NCBI RefSeq assembly: GCF_001690705.1
Contig: NZ_LZGK01000011.1
Location: 124,001-188,000 of the forward strand
DNA length: 64,000 nt
Origin: Gilliamella sp. wkB178
Lineage (GTDB): Bacteria > Pseudomonadota > Gammaproteobacteria > Enterobacterales > Orbaceae
Reading direction: 5' to 3'
A program made the position numbers and the translations under genes. Below the pieces are notes generated by a model. That model did not search any database, was not told the origin of the DNA, and was given only the letters and a program-made list of their open reading frames with translations. Below, piece by piece: positions 47,644 to 56,117 of this stretch; within the stretch, counting starts at the first letter, position 1, and each line of letters starts with the position of its first letter.

Positions 47644-48022
47644 AGCTTAAAATTGATATAGCGACCTAAGCCGCTTTCTCTAACTTTTTAATATCTACTT
47701 CAAGTGATGCTCCGTTTAGTAAATCATTAGGGCAAGGATTATTTGAGTTACGAGTAATAGAACGTAACAATATAGCTCGCACTATTTATGTATACCAAAA
47801 AGAGCAAACAATTTTTTTATTACACGCATTTGTGAAAAAAACAAACAAAACACCAGCTTCAGCGCTTAAGATAGCTAGTGAGAGATTATAAAGGAGATGA
47901 TTGAAAATGACATAAAACAAAACCACGTGCACTATGCGCACACTTTTTTTTAGAAAAATCAAAGAAAGATTCATAAAGATTATTTTTTGATGTGACTTTT
48001 GATATAATGTTGATTATTTGGT
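47644..48022. other. 379-bp gap after the integrase
   Basis: An AT-rich stretch between convergent integrase and DUF2335 genes. No supported gene, tRNA or strong hairpin was recognised. A 62-codon open frame on the minus strand has no Shine-Dalgarno and no recognisable product. Confidence 0.5.
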
Positions 48023-48544
48023 TTATTTTTTTGTGGTTTTCTCTTGTGTTGTATTTTTAATATTTCCGTTGCGTACTCTTTTTCCTGTGACAAAAACAGT
48101 TACAATACTAATGACTAGAGTACACCCAACAGTAACTGCGCCACTAGTTGAACCAATATAAGCCAAAAAGACGCAAAAAAGAAGTATTAAAATCAAAGAA
48201 ATTATAGCAAAAAATTGCCCTCTTGAAGCTAACGTGTAGTCATATTTATCTCGACGATCAGTTGTGTCCACTCGAAAGTTTTGTTCTTTTTCTGCCATTG
48301 CAATAATTCTATTAGCAGCTCCCGGACACACTCTTTCATAGTGATGCAACTCATCTGAAGACGGTATTGGTCCTCTATGTGACCTGCTCACTATAATTTG
48401 TTTTATTTTTTCCCTGTCGGATAAAGGTAACTTTTCTAGAACCCCTGGCGATAGCTCATCCAAAAGCTCTGCTTTCTTTTGATTAGCTTCTTTCGTGACA
48501 ATATCGTTAGGCTTTTGTCTTTTCTTTCTCTTTTTGGTGTTCAA
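48023..48544 (-). CDS. DUF2335-type membrane protein
   Basis: A 173-aa protein. The basic N-terminus (KKRKKRQKPND) is followed by the family pattern HRGPIPSSDELHHYERVCPGAANRIIAMAEKEQNFRV (residues 57-92, P-x-P-x-x-x-L-x-x-Y then PG-A...I...AE-EQ), then two membrane helices at about 110-132 and 137-157 separated by GSTSG. DUF2335 proteins are common on mobile elements; the function is unknown. It overlaps by 38 bp the end of the small gene upstream, so the two are translationally coupled. Confidence 0.75.
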   Translation of the reverse strand: MNTKKRKKRQKPNDIVTKEANQKKAELLDELSPGVLEKLPLSDREKIKQIIVSRSHRGPIPSSDELHHYERVCPGAANRIIAMAEKEQNFRVDTTDRRDKYDYTLASRGQFFAIISLILILLFCVFLAYIGSTSGAVTVGCTLVISIVTVFVTGKRVRNGNIKNTTQEKTTKK

Positions 48545-48722
48545 TGGCTATACCTTTATAAAGATAATTTCCTACATTTACCCAATCAGAACTAATATTA
48601 CAAGCATCTTTTTCATATGATGGTAAATCGGTATAAGTTGTTGTAATAGGGCCTAATGTCAACAAGCTTCCAAAAGCTGTAGATGCAATAGCATATAATT
48701 TGGTATGTTTCATTTTACCCAT
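48507..48722 (-). CDS. Small exported or membrane-anchored protein coupled to DUF2335 gene
   Basis: A 71-aa protein with an N-terminal hydrophobic stretch (LYAIASTAFGSLLTLGPI, residues 9-26) and a charged C-terminus ending KEKEKTKA. It starts at 48722 with GGAGG 8 nt upstream; MKHTKL four codons in is also possible. Its end overlaps the DUF2335 start. The family is not recognised; the coupling suggests the two act together. Confidence 0.55.
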   Translation of the reverse strand: MGKMKHTKLYAIASTAFGSLLTLGPITTTYTDLPSYEKDACNISSDWVNVGNYLYKGIAIEHQKEKEKTKA

Positions 48723-48967
48723 CGTAATCTCCTCCTAAAATTCGAGTAATTACAGACAATGACATTTTTAGTCGCAGGATTATAGTGTATAAAATATTGT
48801 TTATCAAGTTAACATTACTAAACGATAAAATCAACTATAGCAATTTTTATTCATAGAATAAAACGTCAAAAATAACTACTTTGCGACCCACTTCCCACAA
48901 TTTCACTTCAACAGCACACGCCTTAAAATAATTGGCTATTATAAATAAAAAATTAATCTAGTCCAAC
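48723..48967. other. Divergent regulatory gap
   Basis: A 245-bp AT-rich promoter region between the DUF2335 pair and the 75-aa gene. Positions 48881-48911 (TTGCGACCCACTTCCCACAA and following TTTCACTTCAA) are closely similar to 37922-37952 upstream of the pseudogene copy, implying a conserved leader or promoter element. Confidence 0.5.
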
Positions 48968-49195
48968 ATGATCACAATAAACTACATAATGCCAATTTAC
49001 ATACTAACAGACCCGAATTTAGACTCAATTTACGATTGTAAAGATGATTCGTTTCTGATTTTCCCATCGTTGGATATAAATCGCGAGTGGTGGTGCTTCT
49101 ATCAGAATAACAGATTAAACAAAATCGGTATTTTTGAATCGTATCAAGATGCTGTGGAGTATGTGAAATTGAAGATTGATAGTTATATTAATTGA
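48968..49195 (+). CDS. Small acidic prophage protein of unknown family
   Basis: A 75-aa protein rich in aromatic and acidic residues (PIYILTDPNLDSIYDCKDDS, then REWWCFYQN and GIFESYQDAVEYVKLKI). There is no signal peptide or membrane helix. A decayed relative with a similar upstream region exists in the other prophage remnant at 38008, showing this is a recurring phage gene. Small size and position near the integrase suggest an accessory role. Confidence 0.6.
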   Translation: MITINYIMPIYILTDPNLDSIYDCKDDSFLIFPSLDINREWWCFYQNNRLNKIGIFESYQDAVEYVKLKIDSYIN

Positions 49196-49284
49196 TCAAT
49201 TTCACGCTTTATTTTCTAATTAAACTCTATTATTCTGTACATCTCTTTAAATAATAATTTAAAAAAATAATTAGGAATAACAAA

Positions 49285-49512
49285 ATGAAGAAAATAATTC
49301 TATTAAGCGCTGTTATAGCTAGTTTTTTATTAACTGCATGTAATGATAAAATATATACAGTTAAAGAATTTAAAGAAGATAAAGGCCTAAGGGATAAATA
49401 TTTTCAAAAATGCAATAATGGAGAGCTTAAACCTTTAAGTGATGAAAACTGTATAAATGTCATGAATGCAAAAATAGCGACAGACGGGTTTACTCAATGG
49501 AGTAGTAGATAG
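49285..49512 (+). CDS. EexN-like entry-exclusion lipoprotein
   Basis: A 75-aa lipoprotein: signal MKKIILLSAVIASFLLTAC with lipobox LTAC (Cys19), then the EexN pattern YTVKEFKEDKGLRDKYFQKC, a spacer, C(I)NVMNAKIA. The three downstream cysteines and the Y-T-V-x-E-F...L-R...C...C-x-N-A order match EexN lipoproteins, which on IncN/IncW-like plasmids exclude entry of related DNA. Here it sits next to the tail fibre genes of a prophage on the opposite strand, with its own AT-rich leader and GGA ribosome site, as expected for a lysogenic-conversion gene. Confidence 0.72.
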   Translation: MKKIILLSAVIASFLLTACNDKIYTVKEFKEDKGLRDKYFQKCNNGELKPLSDENCINVMNAKIATDGFTQWSSR

Positions 49513-49584
49513 ACGTATTTAACAAGGGTAAGATTATTACATTAATTTTACCCTATCCCTAATATCTAAATTAAGTATATTGAT

Positions 49585-49917
49585 TTATTCGGGCTTAGCC
49601 GGAAATACTACATTAATATCTGATGCATCAACACGAGTTAATAAAATGCGGTATTTTCTCCACTGTTTTAGCTGTTCCTCTTCATTATCTTCTTGCATCT
49701 CTAAATCAATAGTGTCCTGAAGTACTGCTATTTTCTCGTTAGCTTCGCTTACTAATGAATTTTGTTTTGCTTTGTTTTGTGTGATTAGTTGTTCATTCGT
49801 TAAAGCCATTGGCTCTGGTTCGACTAGTTTTAGTTTTCCTTTTACCTCTTTTAGCAGTTTTCCTTCTTCATTCGCTTTTATTGCCATGTCTGCATATTCT
49901 TCGTTTGTATATGTCAT
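49585..49917 (-). CDS. Tail fibre assembly protein
   Basis: A 110-aa protein: MTYTNEEYADMAIKANEEGK start, a helical middle (QLITQNKAKQNSLVSEANEK, ITVLQDTIDL-type), and the C-terminal LKQWRKYRILLTRVDASDINVVFPAKP, the usual W-K-x-Y-R-x-L-L-x-R-V-D ending of lambda Tfa-like chaperones. It lies 1 bp after the fibre gene and would help its folding or attachment. A decayed paralogue is at 39486. Confidence 0.82.
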   Translation of the reverse strand: MTYTNEEYADMAIKANEEGKLLKEVKGKLKLVEPEPMALTNEQLITQNKAKQNSLVSEANEKIAVLQDTIDLEMQEDNEEEQLKQWRKYRILLTRVDASDINVVFPAKPE

Positions 49918-49918
49918 G

Positions 49919-51013
49919 TTAATAACCTCTTACCGTCCATCGAATTAAATTTATGCCTGGGTTTATGTCCGTGTATGAAAAAAGCACAAATGAATTGAAA
50001 TCTGTACTACCACAGGCAAATTTAACCCAGCCCCATGGCCCACCTCTAGCATATAAATCAACACCAACTCCATAATTATTTGTTTTCATTGGTTTTAATA
50101 AATTAATTGCCGTCCATTTGGCTTCTTGAATTACATCTGTATTCACTGAAATAACGCCAGATTGCTCTATAAACCCGTTTGAGTATACGTTATACCAACT
50201 ATCACCATTTATATATGATTCAACAATATAAATCGGTTCAATACCTGCTATTTTGGGGTTTGAATTAAAGTTAATCTGACTTGTTACATTATAAATATTA
50301 CCTAGTTTAACCGCAGGTAAAGCACCAACAATATCGGCAGAGGCATTCACTGTTGTTATTTGCTCAATCCATGGTCCCCATGTTCCACCGTTAAATCCCC
50401 CAGTATAATTTCTTATAAACTGTCTAGAACTTGAAGTTGTATATATTTGAACGCAACCGTTGCCACCAACATACGTTGGTAATACCGTCAATGTTCCAGC
50501 CATTTTAATTGGGTAATGTAATTCTGGTAATGCTTTTTCATCTAAGTTTTGTACATATACACCTTTATTCACTGCACCTAAAAAGCTAATATCTTTATTA
50601 TCAAGATAACCGCGGTATGGGAAAAAATTGGATATATCTATTGTCGATGCTGAATTACGAGCATCATTTGCAGCAAGCTGTGCCTTCTTACGTTCTTCTA
50701 CAACCTGTTGCAAGAACGATGGAGTAATTTCACTTTCAGACGGGTTTAATAAAAAATCATTTAAAGAGCCATCAAGAGAATCAGAATAAACTTGAATTGT
50801 GCCAAGACGTTTCTTTGGGAAGCCATTTATAATAAGACTCACATCATACTCGCATGGCAGTACATTCATTGAATAACTACCATTATTTGCAACTTTAAAC
50901 GCTTGAGTTTGAGTAAGTACCTTGCTTGTTGTTTTTTTTGCATATAACTCGATAGTGCAGTCGTTAATGATTTGTCCTGCCCCATCTGTTAAAATTCCTG
51001 AAATTTTTGCCAT
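49919..51013 (-). CDS. Tail fibre protein
   Basis: A 364-aa fibre. The N-terminal region MAKISGILTDGAGQIINDCTI starts a lambda Stf-like domain (residues 1-90, with PCEYDVSLIINGFPKKRLG), then a short helical linker (QQVVEERKKAQLAANDARNS, about 103-122) and a beta-rich distal part (VYVQNLDEKALPELHYPIKM, GPWIEQITT, GWVKFACGSTDFN). The distal half is duplicated in the pseudogene at 39818, joined there to another N-terminus. It probably recognises a surface receptor. Confidence 0.82.
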   Translation of the reverse strand: MAKISGILTDGAGQIINDCTIELYAKKTTSKVLTQTQAFKVANNGSYSMNVLPCEYDVSLIINGFPKKRLGTIQVYSDSLDGSLNDFLLNPSESEITPSFLQQVVEERKKAQLAANDARNSASTIDISNFFPYRGYLDNKDISFLGAVNKGVYVQNLDEKALPELHYPIKMAGTLTVLPTYVGGNGCVQIYTTSSSRQFIRNYTGGFNGGTWGPWIEQITTVNASADIVGALPAVKLGNIYNVTSQINFNSNPKIAGIEPIYIVESYINGDSWYNVYSNGFIEQSGVISVNTDVIQEAKWTAINLLKPMKTNNYGVGVDLYARGGPWGWVKFACGSTDFNSFVLFSYTDINPGINLIRWTVRGY

Positions 51014-51027
51014 AAATTTACCTTAAA

Positions 51028-51726
51028 TTAATCATATGGAGTTGTATCTATATAAAGTGAAGGTGAATGTTCGTCATGAGAGCTTGAGTCGGATATAATT
51101 CCACCAGGCCCCGCAGATGTCCCAGCGCCTCCATATATCCGCGTTTGATTGCCATTAGAAACAGCAGCATAGCTATAATCTATGTCATATATCCTAACAT
51201 CACCACCTTGGGGATCTCTCCATGTAAGAACTATTCCTCCACTGTATTGAGGGAAAACTGCATAGCTACCATTTAATATCATATTTGTTTTAAATGAATT
51301 GATTTCACCACTATTTGCTAAACTTAATCTTTTTGTTTCATTTGTTAGAACACACATCCCATTTTCATTGAATAATGCCATCCCATATTTAGGTATTGGT
51401 TGAATTAGATTGATTGAAAAAATGTAAATATCGACATCACAAGTAAAACCATAACCGATAAAAACAAAAAGAAGTTTCCAATTATTATTGTCACTTTTTT
51501 TTAACTCACAATACGGTGAATCAGGATTATTAATATCAGTTGATCGGTATTTAATAAAAGGAATAATGGGAATCGTTGACGGCGTCATTAAATCAAACCC
51601 AATAGTTTTATGTTCAGTTGAATCCAGTCTAATTGAAATTTTATCCTTGAACGTTATGACATCCATTCCGTCTTCATAAAACACATCCCCATTTTCATCT
51701 AACAAATATGCACCATATCGGCTCAT
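51028..51726 (-). CDS. Small tail-tip/fibre-associated protein
   Basis: A 232-aa protein with two repeat-like openings: MSRYGAYLLDENGDVFYEDG at the N-terminus and KYGMALFNENGMCVLTNETK at about residue 117, so it looks like two copies of one module. A glycine-rich stretch near 195-210 (GGAGTSAGPGG) follows. The same opening pattern is seen in the pseudogene at 41035. It sits between gpJ and the fibre, suggesting a tail-tip accessory role. The family is otherwise unknown. Confidence 0.6.
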   Translation of the reverse strand: MSRYGAYLLDENGDVFYEDGMDVITFKDKISIRLDSTEHKTIGFDLMTPSTIPIIPFIKYRSTDINNPDSPYCELKKSDNNNWKLLFVFIGYGFTCDVDIYIFSINLIQPIPKYGMALFNENGMCVLTNETKRLSLANSGEINSFKTNMILNGSYAVFPQYSGGIVLTWRDPQGGDVRIYDIDYSYAAVSNGNQTRIYGGAGTSAGPGGIISDSSSHDEHSPSLYIDTTPYD

Positions 51727-52043
51727 TGCAGTCTCCTAAAATAAGCAAGAATATAAGCTCCAGTCGCTAGAAAATTTCCAAACCCTGCGGTTGGTTTGGT
51801 TGCTGGTTCGACAATAATGCTATTATTTGAAACATAAACCCTTCTGTATTGACCATTACTTGACGAAGCCATATTCATGTAACTCAAATAAATAAATTTA
51901 AGTTGCATGCTTTGTCGATCTTCAAACGTATACACAGCATTAGTGACCCCAACATCTAAGTAAATTAATTTTCCTGACGAAATAAACCACCCAGTATTGT
52001 TGCTTACACCAGTTTTATCAAATGTTTCTAACCCATATTGCAT
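51723..52043 (-). CDS. Short tail protein following gpJ
   Basis: A 106-aa protein starting MQYGLETFDKTGVSNNTGWF, again with the Y-G-x-E-x-F/I-x-x-x-G opening of the neighbouring proteins, then VTNAVYTFEDRQSMQLKFIY and a C-terminal AYILAYFRRLQ. It overlaps the next gene by 4 bp and starts 7 bp after gpJ. It is probably a small tail-tip decoration related to the 232-aa neighbour. Confidence 0.6.
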   Translation of the reverse strand: MQYGLETFDKTGVSNNTGWFISSGKLIYLDVGVTNAVYTFEDRQSMQLKFIYLSYMNMASSSNGQYRRVYVSNNSIIVEPATKPTAGFGNFLATGAYILAYFRRLQ

Positions 52044-52050
52044 TTTACTT

Positions 52051-54894
52051 TTACCTCAATCGTCCAAGTTTCATTCGTATAACACCATTTTCATCAGTTA
52101 ATTGAATTAAATCATTTTGTTGAATCATTGACGCTTTCCCATTTTGATACTTAATTAATACGTTACCCAATCGATCTACTTTGAATAAATCATTTATATT
52201 AATTTCACCACCTTTAATAATAGGGGCTTTGATTTCAGTATAAGCTACTAACCGATCGCCATTTATCGAGCCTGTTGCGATTAATCCACCATCCAGAAAT
52301 AATGCAGGCTCAATCCATTTTGCGCCGTCATACATTTTTGCTTCTTTCTTTATGATTAATCCGTTGCCATCTTCTGCATAAACAATCAACACGGTATCTC
52401 GTGACGGCCACATTTCTAAAACATCATGAAATAATTTGGTTGCATCATCATTATTTTTAGGAAATACACCGTCATTGGTTTTTATTCTGAAAATACCACC
52501 TGCTGTGCCGACTGTATCATCGGCTGTTGTCGCTGAGCCTGTACACATACCGGATCGCCCTGCTGCATTAACTGCAATTACACCGTAATAGTAAGTTGTA
52601 GACGCTTGTACATCAGCATCAATTAGCTTATTAGAAGTTCTACCCAGATAGTTAGTCATAGCTTTAACTTCATCAAGTGTTGAACCTTTGTAATACTCAA
52701 ATATCGTACCCAAACCGACATTAGATGACATAATCGGCTTAATTGTGACAGTGTTACTTGTTGATGCGAAAACAAGTTGAGTTGGTGTTTCCGGTGCTAA
52801 AATTGAAAAGACTATTGTGGATTCATCACCAAGCCGACCATCTTCTGTTGATATACCTCTGACTGATGCAGTATATTTACCTTCATCAAGATTTTTCATC
52901 GTTACGCACATTTCAGGCACTGTCTGGCGAGATACTAAATTACTATTGCGCAAAATAGTGACCTGAAATTCAAGATGGCTCATTGTTCTTGGCGTTGTCC
53001 ATGAAAGCACCGCTTGATATTCGTCGCTGTCTGGGGTGACTGATACTGCAAGACCTTCTATAGGCGGAATACCCCAACTAATAGATTGATTGTTTTCTGG
53101 TGCAAAAACAGCCCCATTATCAACAATTGCCTCTTTTCTTGGCTCGTGCTGTAATGCGGTTATAGAATAAGTACCATCGTCGTTTTCAGCGATAGATATC
53201 GCTTTGAATAAGCGTGACGATACATTAACATTAGTTAAAATCCATGTTGACCATTGGTCGGTATTTACATTTTGCTCTAAAACTAAAGTGTTTGGTGCTT
53301 TTTGCGAAACGACTTTGACTTTTACTAGTTTTGCATTGATATCTTGATAAGATAAATATGATTTTTTATCAATTTCTACGTCTCTATCAAGCGTAACAAT
53401 ATTATCAACGGCTGAGACAATTCGACCTCCAGATTGAGACATCACATATTCATTATCTAAAATTTCAATCACGTCACCCGGTAAATGCCGCAAGCCCTCA
53501 CGACCAACTGAAAAAGTTACAGTTTGCTTTTCAAATTTTTCTGTAGTGATTATCCATTTGCCTGTTCTGTGAGCTTGCCCTCTAGATGTACAACCAAACG
53601 CTTCAACATCAATAATATTTAATCCAAATCGATTAATTGTTTCATCATCAGCAGGAACATACTCTGGGATTGGTTGCCATCCATAATCAGGGTCGATATA
53701 TTTAACTCTCGCAGCTGTATGGCGGTCTTTCATTGCTGAAGATGAATAACTGAATTTTCCCTCAACCACATTTGCATTAGTATATATAGCAACGGTATCG
53801 CTTGGTCTGTCAATAACAGCGGTTAACTGTGTACCATCCCAGATTGGCATCGCTCTAAAAATTGAGAAAAAGTTATTAATCAAATCGTAGGCTTGTGATT
53901 GCTCTGTTATATAACAGTTACAGGTAAAACGTGGTTCTTTACCTCCAAATCCATCATCAACAAGTTGGTCACAATATTGAGCTATCGAGTAAAGCATGAA
54001 TTTATCAACTGAGAATTGACCAAAGCGATATGCCATGCCATAACGAGTATTAGTGAGAATATCGTAGACTATCCATGCTGGATTATTTGTCCATTCAGTT
54101 TTAAACTCACCTAACCATAATCCGCTATAAGTCCGTGATATTGGGTCATAGTTATTTGGTATTTTGCACCTGATGCCTCGAATTAAATATGTTCTAGAGG
54201 GTACACCGTTAAACTGTGATGAATCAAACCTTAACCCTACAAGTGCGGTATTTGGATATGACAATTTAACATCGTAAATTTCAGTGTATGACGACCAAAC
54301 AGTATTATTTACCAGTAAATCGTCTTTACTATCTGGCGTTATACGAACCACTCGAATATTAAAAGGAGCTTTAGGTAAATTATCTAAAATCACTGAAGTT
54401 AAATATTGAGAACGTGTTTTTTTGTTTGTGAGATTTACTGTTTTTTTTGTGATCCAGCTATTACCTGAACCTATCTGCACAGCCATGCTTACTGATGTTC
54501 TTGAAACATCACCACTTTTATTTTGACTATATAAAGCTGAAACGCCAACTGTTACGCGAACACGATCGACATACGGGTCGGTTATAGTTCTAACCAAAGG
54601 ATTTGTTTGTTTAACTTCTAACCCAACCGGTATTTCATTTTGCGTTTCGGAAAAACCAGATAAAGGTAATTGTGATTGTGTACCTGTTGTGTATTCAACT
54701 TCAACACCGCTGAAATTAAACGAACCATCTTCTGCTTGAATCGGGGTTTTATTTAAAAAAACACCTTTTAACCCACCAACTGGACCCTCAATTTGCCCCT
54801 CCCCGATAACGTCAATGATAGCTAACTGTTGTTTTGATTCCAGATTGTCAGCTTCAATGCGTGGCGTTTTGGCCTTTCCTGAACTTTTACCCAT
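52051..54894 (-). CDS. Tail tip / host-specificity protein J
   Basis: A 947-aa lambda gpJ-like central tail-tip protein. The N-terminal region carries EADNLESKQQLAIIDVIGEG and QIEGPVGGLKGVFLNKTP, the standard J opening. The hub domains run to about 580 (FGLNIIDVEAFGCTSRGQA, FSVGREGLRHLPGDVIEI), then one or two fibronectin-like domains (about 600-780), and a C-terminal DUF1983-like region ending GVIRMKLGRLR. The C-terminus sets receptor choice. It is shorter than lambda J (1132 aa) and depends on the separate fibre genes downstream. Confidence 0.92.
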   Translation of the reverse strand: MGKSSGKAKTPRIEADNLESKQQLAIIDVIGEGQIEGPVGGLKGVFLNKTPIQAEDGSFNFSGVEVEYTTGTQSQLPLSGFSETQNEIPVGLEVKQTNPLVRTITDPYVDRVRVTVGVSALYSQNKSGDVSRTSVSMAVQIGSGNSWITKKTVNLTNKKTRSQYLTSVILDNLPKAPFNIRVVRITPDSKDDLLVNNTVWSSYTEIYDVKLSYPNTALVGLRFDSSQFNGVPSRTYLIRGIRCKIPNNYDPISRTYSGLWLGEFKTEWTNNPAWIVYDILTNTRYGMAYRFGQFSVDKFMLYSIAQYCDQLVDDGFGGKEPRFTCNCYITEQSQAYDLINNFFSIFRAMPIWDGTQLTAVIDRPSDTVAIYTNANVVEGKFSYSSSAMKDRHTAARVKYIDPDYGWQPIPEYVPADDETINRFGLNIIDVEAFGCTSRGQAHRTGKWIITTEKFEKQTVTFSVGREGLRHLPGDVIEILDNEYVMSQSGGRIVSAVDNIVTLDRDVEIDKKSYLSYQDINAKLVKVKVVSQKAPNTLVLEQNVNTDQWSTWILTNVNVSSRLFKAISIAENDDGTYSITALQHEPRKEAIVDNGAVFAPENNQSISWGIPPIEGLAVSVTPDSDEYQAVLSWTTPRTMSHLEFQVTILRNSNLVSRQTVPEMCVTMKNLDEGKYTASVRGISTEDGRLGDESTIVFSILAPETPTQLVFASTSNTVTIKPIMSSNVGLGTIFEYYKGSTLDEVKAMTNYLGRTSNKLIDADVQASTTYYYGVIAVNAAGRSGMCTGSATTADDTVGTAGGIFRIKTNDGVFPKNNDDATKLFHDVLEMWPSRDTVLIVYAEDGNGLIIKKEAKMYDGAKWIEPALFLDGGLIATGSINGDRLVAYTEIKAPIIKGGEININDLFKVDRLGNVLIKYQNGKASMIQQNDLIQLTDENGVIRMKLGRLR

Positions 54895-54897
54895 TTA

Positions 54898-55449
54898 TCA
54901 CTCCACGTCCATTGTTTCAACGCCTACTGATTCAACCATTGACCCGACCATTATTTCACCGTAAGGAAGTGGAACAGGTGACCCTTGTGCGGCTGTATTA
55001 TCTAAATTAGAAAACGATGTGCTTTTTTTGCCTTCATCATTTGACGCATTTTTCATTTTTGGTGTTTTAGTTAACATCATTGCGGTACCACCAACCGCCA
55101 TTCCTATACCCATCCCAACTAACCAATATTGTCCAGTCCATGCACCTACAGCCACCATTGCTACGCCGGCTATAACACCAAAAATACCGCCACTTTTAGC
55201 ACCGGCAGTAACTGGTACAATGTGGATTACTGAATTGTGAGGAAGTTGAGATTTAAGCCCAAAATGAAGTGTTTTATCTGAAATGTCTTTTTTATTGATT
55301 CTGACGCGAAAATAGCCTTTTTTAATATCTTCTTTAAGTCCTATAATTTGTAGATATAGACAATTGAGGGCTTCTGCTGCTGTATCAGCATTTATTTTGT
55401 ATTTATCGCCATATTGTTTAAGATTGCCATAAAATTTGACGGTTGCCAT
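54898..55449 (-). CDS. Tail assembly protein I
   Basis: A 183-aa lambda gpI-like protein. An N-terminal ubiquitin-like beta-grasp part (MATVKFYGNLKQYGDKYKI, HNSVIHIVPVTAGAKSGG) is followed by a glycine-rich hydrophobic hairpin (about 88-125, GVIAGVAMVAVGAWTG and GMGIGMAVGGTAMML) and a C-terminal GSPVPLPYGEIMVGSMVESV. It overlaps the gpK gene by 58 bp. In lambda, I is needed for tip assembly but absent from the virion. Confidence 0.85.
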   Translation of the reverse strand: MATVKFYGNLKQYGDKYKINADTAAEALNCLYLQIIGLKEDIKKGYFRVRINKKDISDKTLHFGLKSQLPHNSVIHIVPVTAGAKSGGIFGVIAGVAMVAVGAWTGQYWLVGMGIGMAVGGTAMMLTKTPKMKNASNDEGKKSTSFSNLDNTAAQGSPVPLPYGEIMVGSMVESVGVETMDVE

Positions 55450-56111
55450 TGCTTATGCCTCCAGATTGAATGATAGTTTTTTAACCAATAGCCACTGAAT
55501 AAATCGCGTTTTGATAGCCGTTTAGGTAAATGATGGAGAATTAAGTTGTTACCGATATAAATAGCTGCGTGATTAACGGTTTTACTATTGAGAGAGAAAA
55601 GGATTACGTCACCTTCTTGTAAACTAGATATACTTACTTGATGGAATCCATTGGATTGCATGTTATCTAGATAAAGATTTTGTCCGTTATCCCACCAATC
55701 ATCATCACGATGGAAGTCTGGAAAGTTAAAACCGCATAAATGATATGCGTCTCTAAATAACGTGTAACAATCTGTTGTGCCGTGTATAAACTCACGACCG
55801 ATAAGAGGTTGCATATACCTAAATTTATGAATTTGGTTATCACAAACGAGCCACCAATCCACCGCCGTTTGTTGCTGGAAAATTTGGTCGGCTTCGCTAA
55901 GTATTGGTAAGCCATCAGGGTGAGAGTGAACAACTGCGGTTATAACGCCCTGTTCTTCTGCTGTTATCCAATCATCAGGTGAGATTTCAAAATGGTTTTT
56001 AGGGTCGTTAGATATGTTGTCACATGGAATGTACGTTTTATTATCAATAACAAAACCGCAGCACTCATCCTCACCGCATTGTTTAGCGTGATATAAAATT
56101 TGTGTTTTCAT
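55392..56111 (-). CDS. Tail assembly protein K (JAB metalloprotease plus NlpC/P60)
   Basis: A 239-aa two-domain protein. The N-terminal JAB/MPN domain has the metal motif HSHPDGLPILSEAD (residues 63-76, H-x-H-P...S-x-x-D). The C-terminal NlpC/P60 domain has its cysteine in GTTDCYTLFRDAYH (near 114) and histidine in VNHAAIYIGNNLILHH. Both catalytic sets are intact. The C-terminal peptidase probably opens peptidoglycan during DNA entry; the MPN part may process a tail protein. The end overlaps gene I. Confidence 0.9.
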   Translation of the reverse strand: MKTQILYHAKQCGEDECCGFVIDNKTYIPCDNISNDPKNHFEISPDDWITAEEQGVITAVVHSHPDGLPILSEADQIFQQQTAVDWWLVCDNQIHKFRYMQPLIGREFIHGTTDCYTLFRDAYHLCGFNFPDFHRDDDWWDNGQNLYLDNMQSNGFHQVSISSLQEGDVILFSLNSKTVNHAAIYIGNNLILHHLPKRLSKRDLFSGYWLKNYHSIWRHKQWQPSNFMAILNNMAINTK

Positions 56112-56117
56112 AATTAA

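Noticed and set aside
47786-47974. 62-codon open frame after the integrase
   Set aside because: No Shine-Dalgarno, no recognisable product and AT-rich low-complexity composition.
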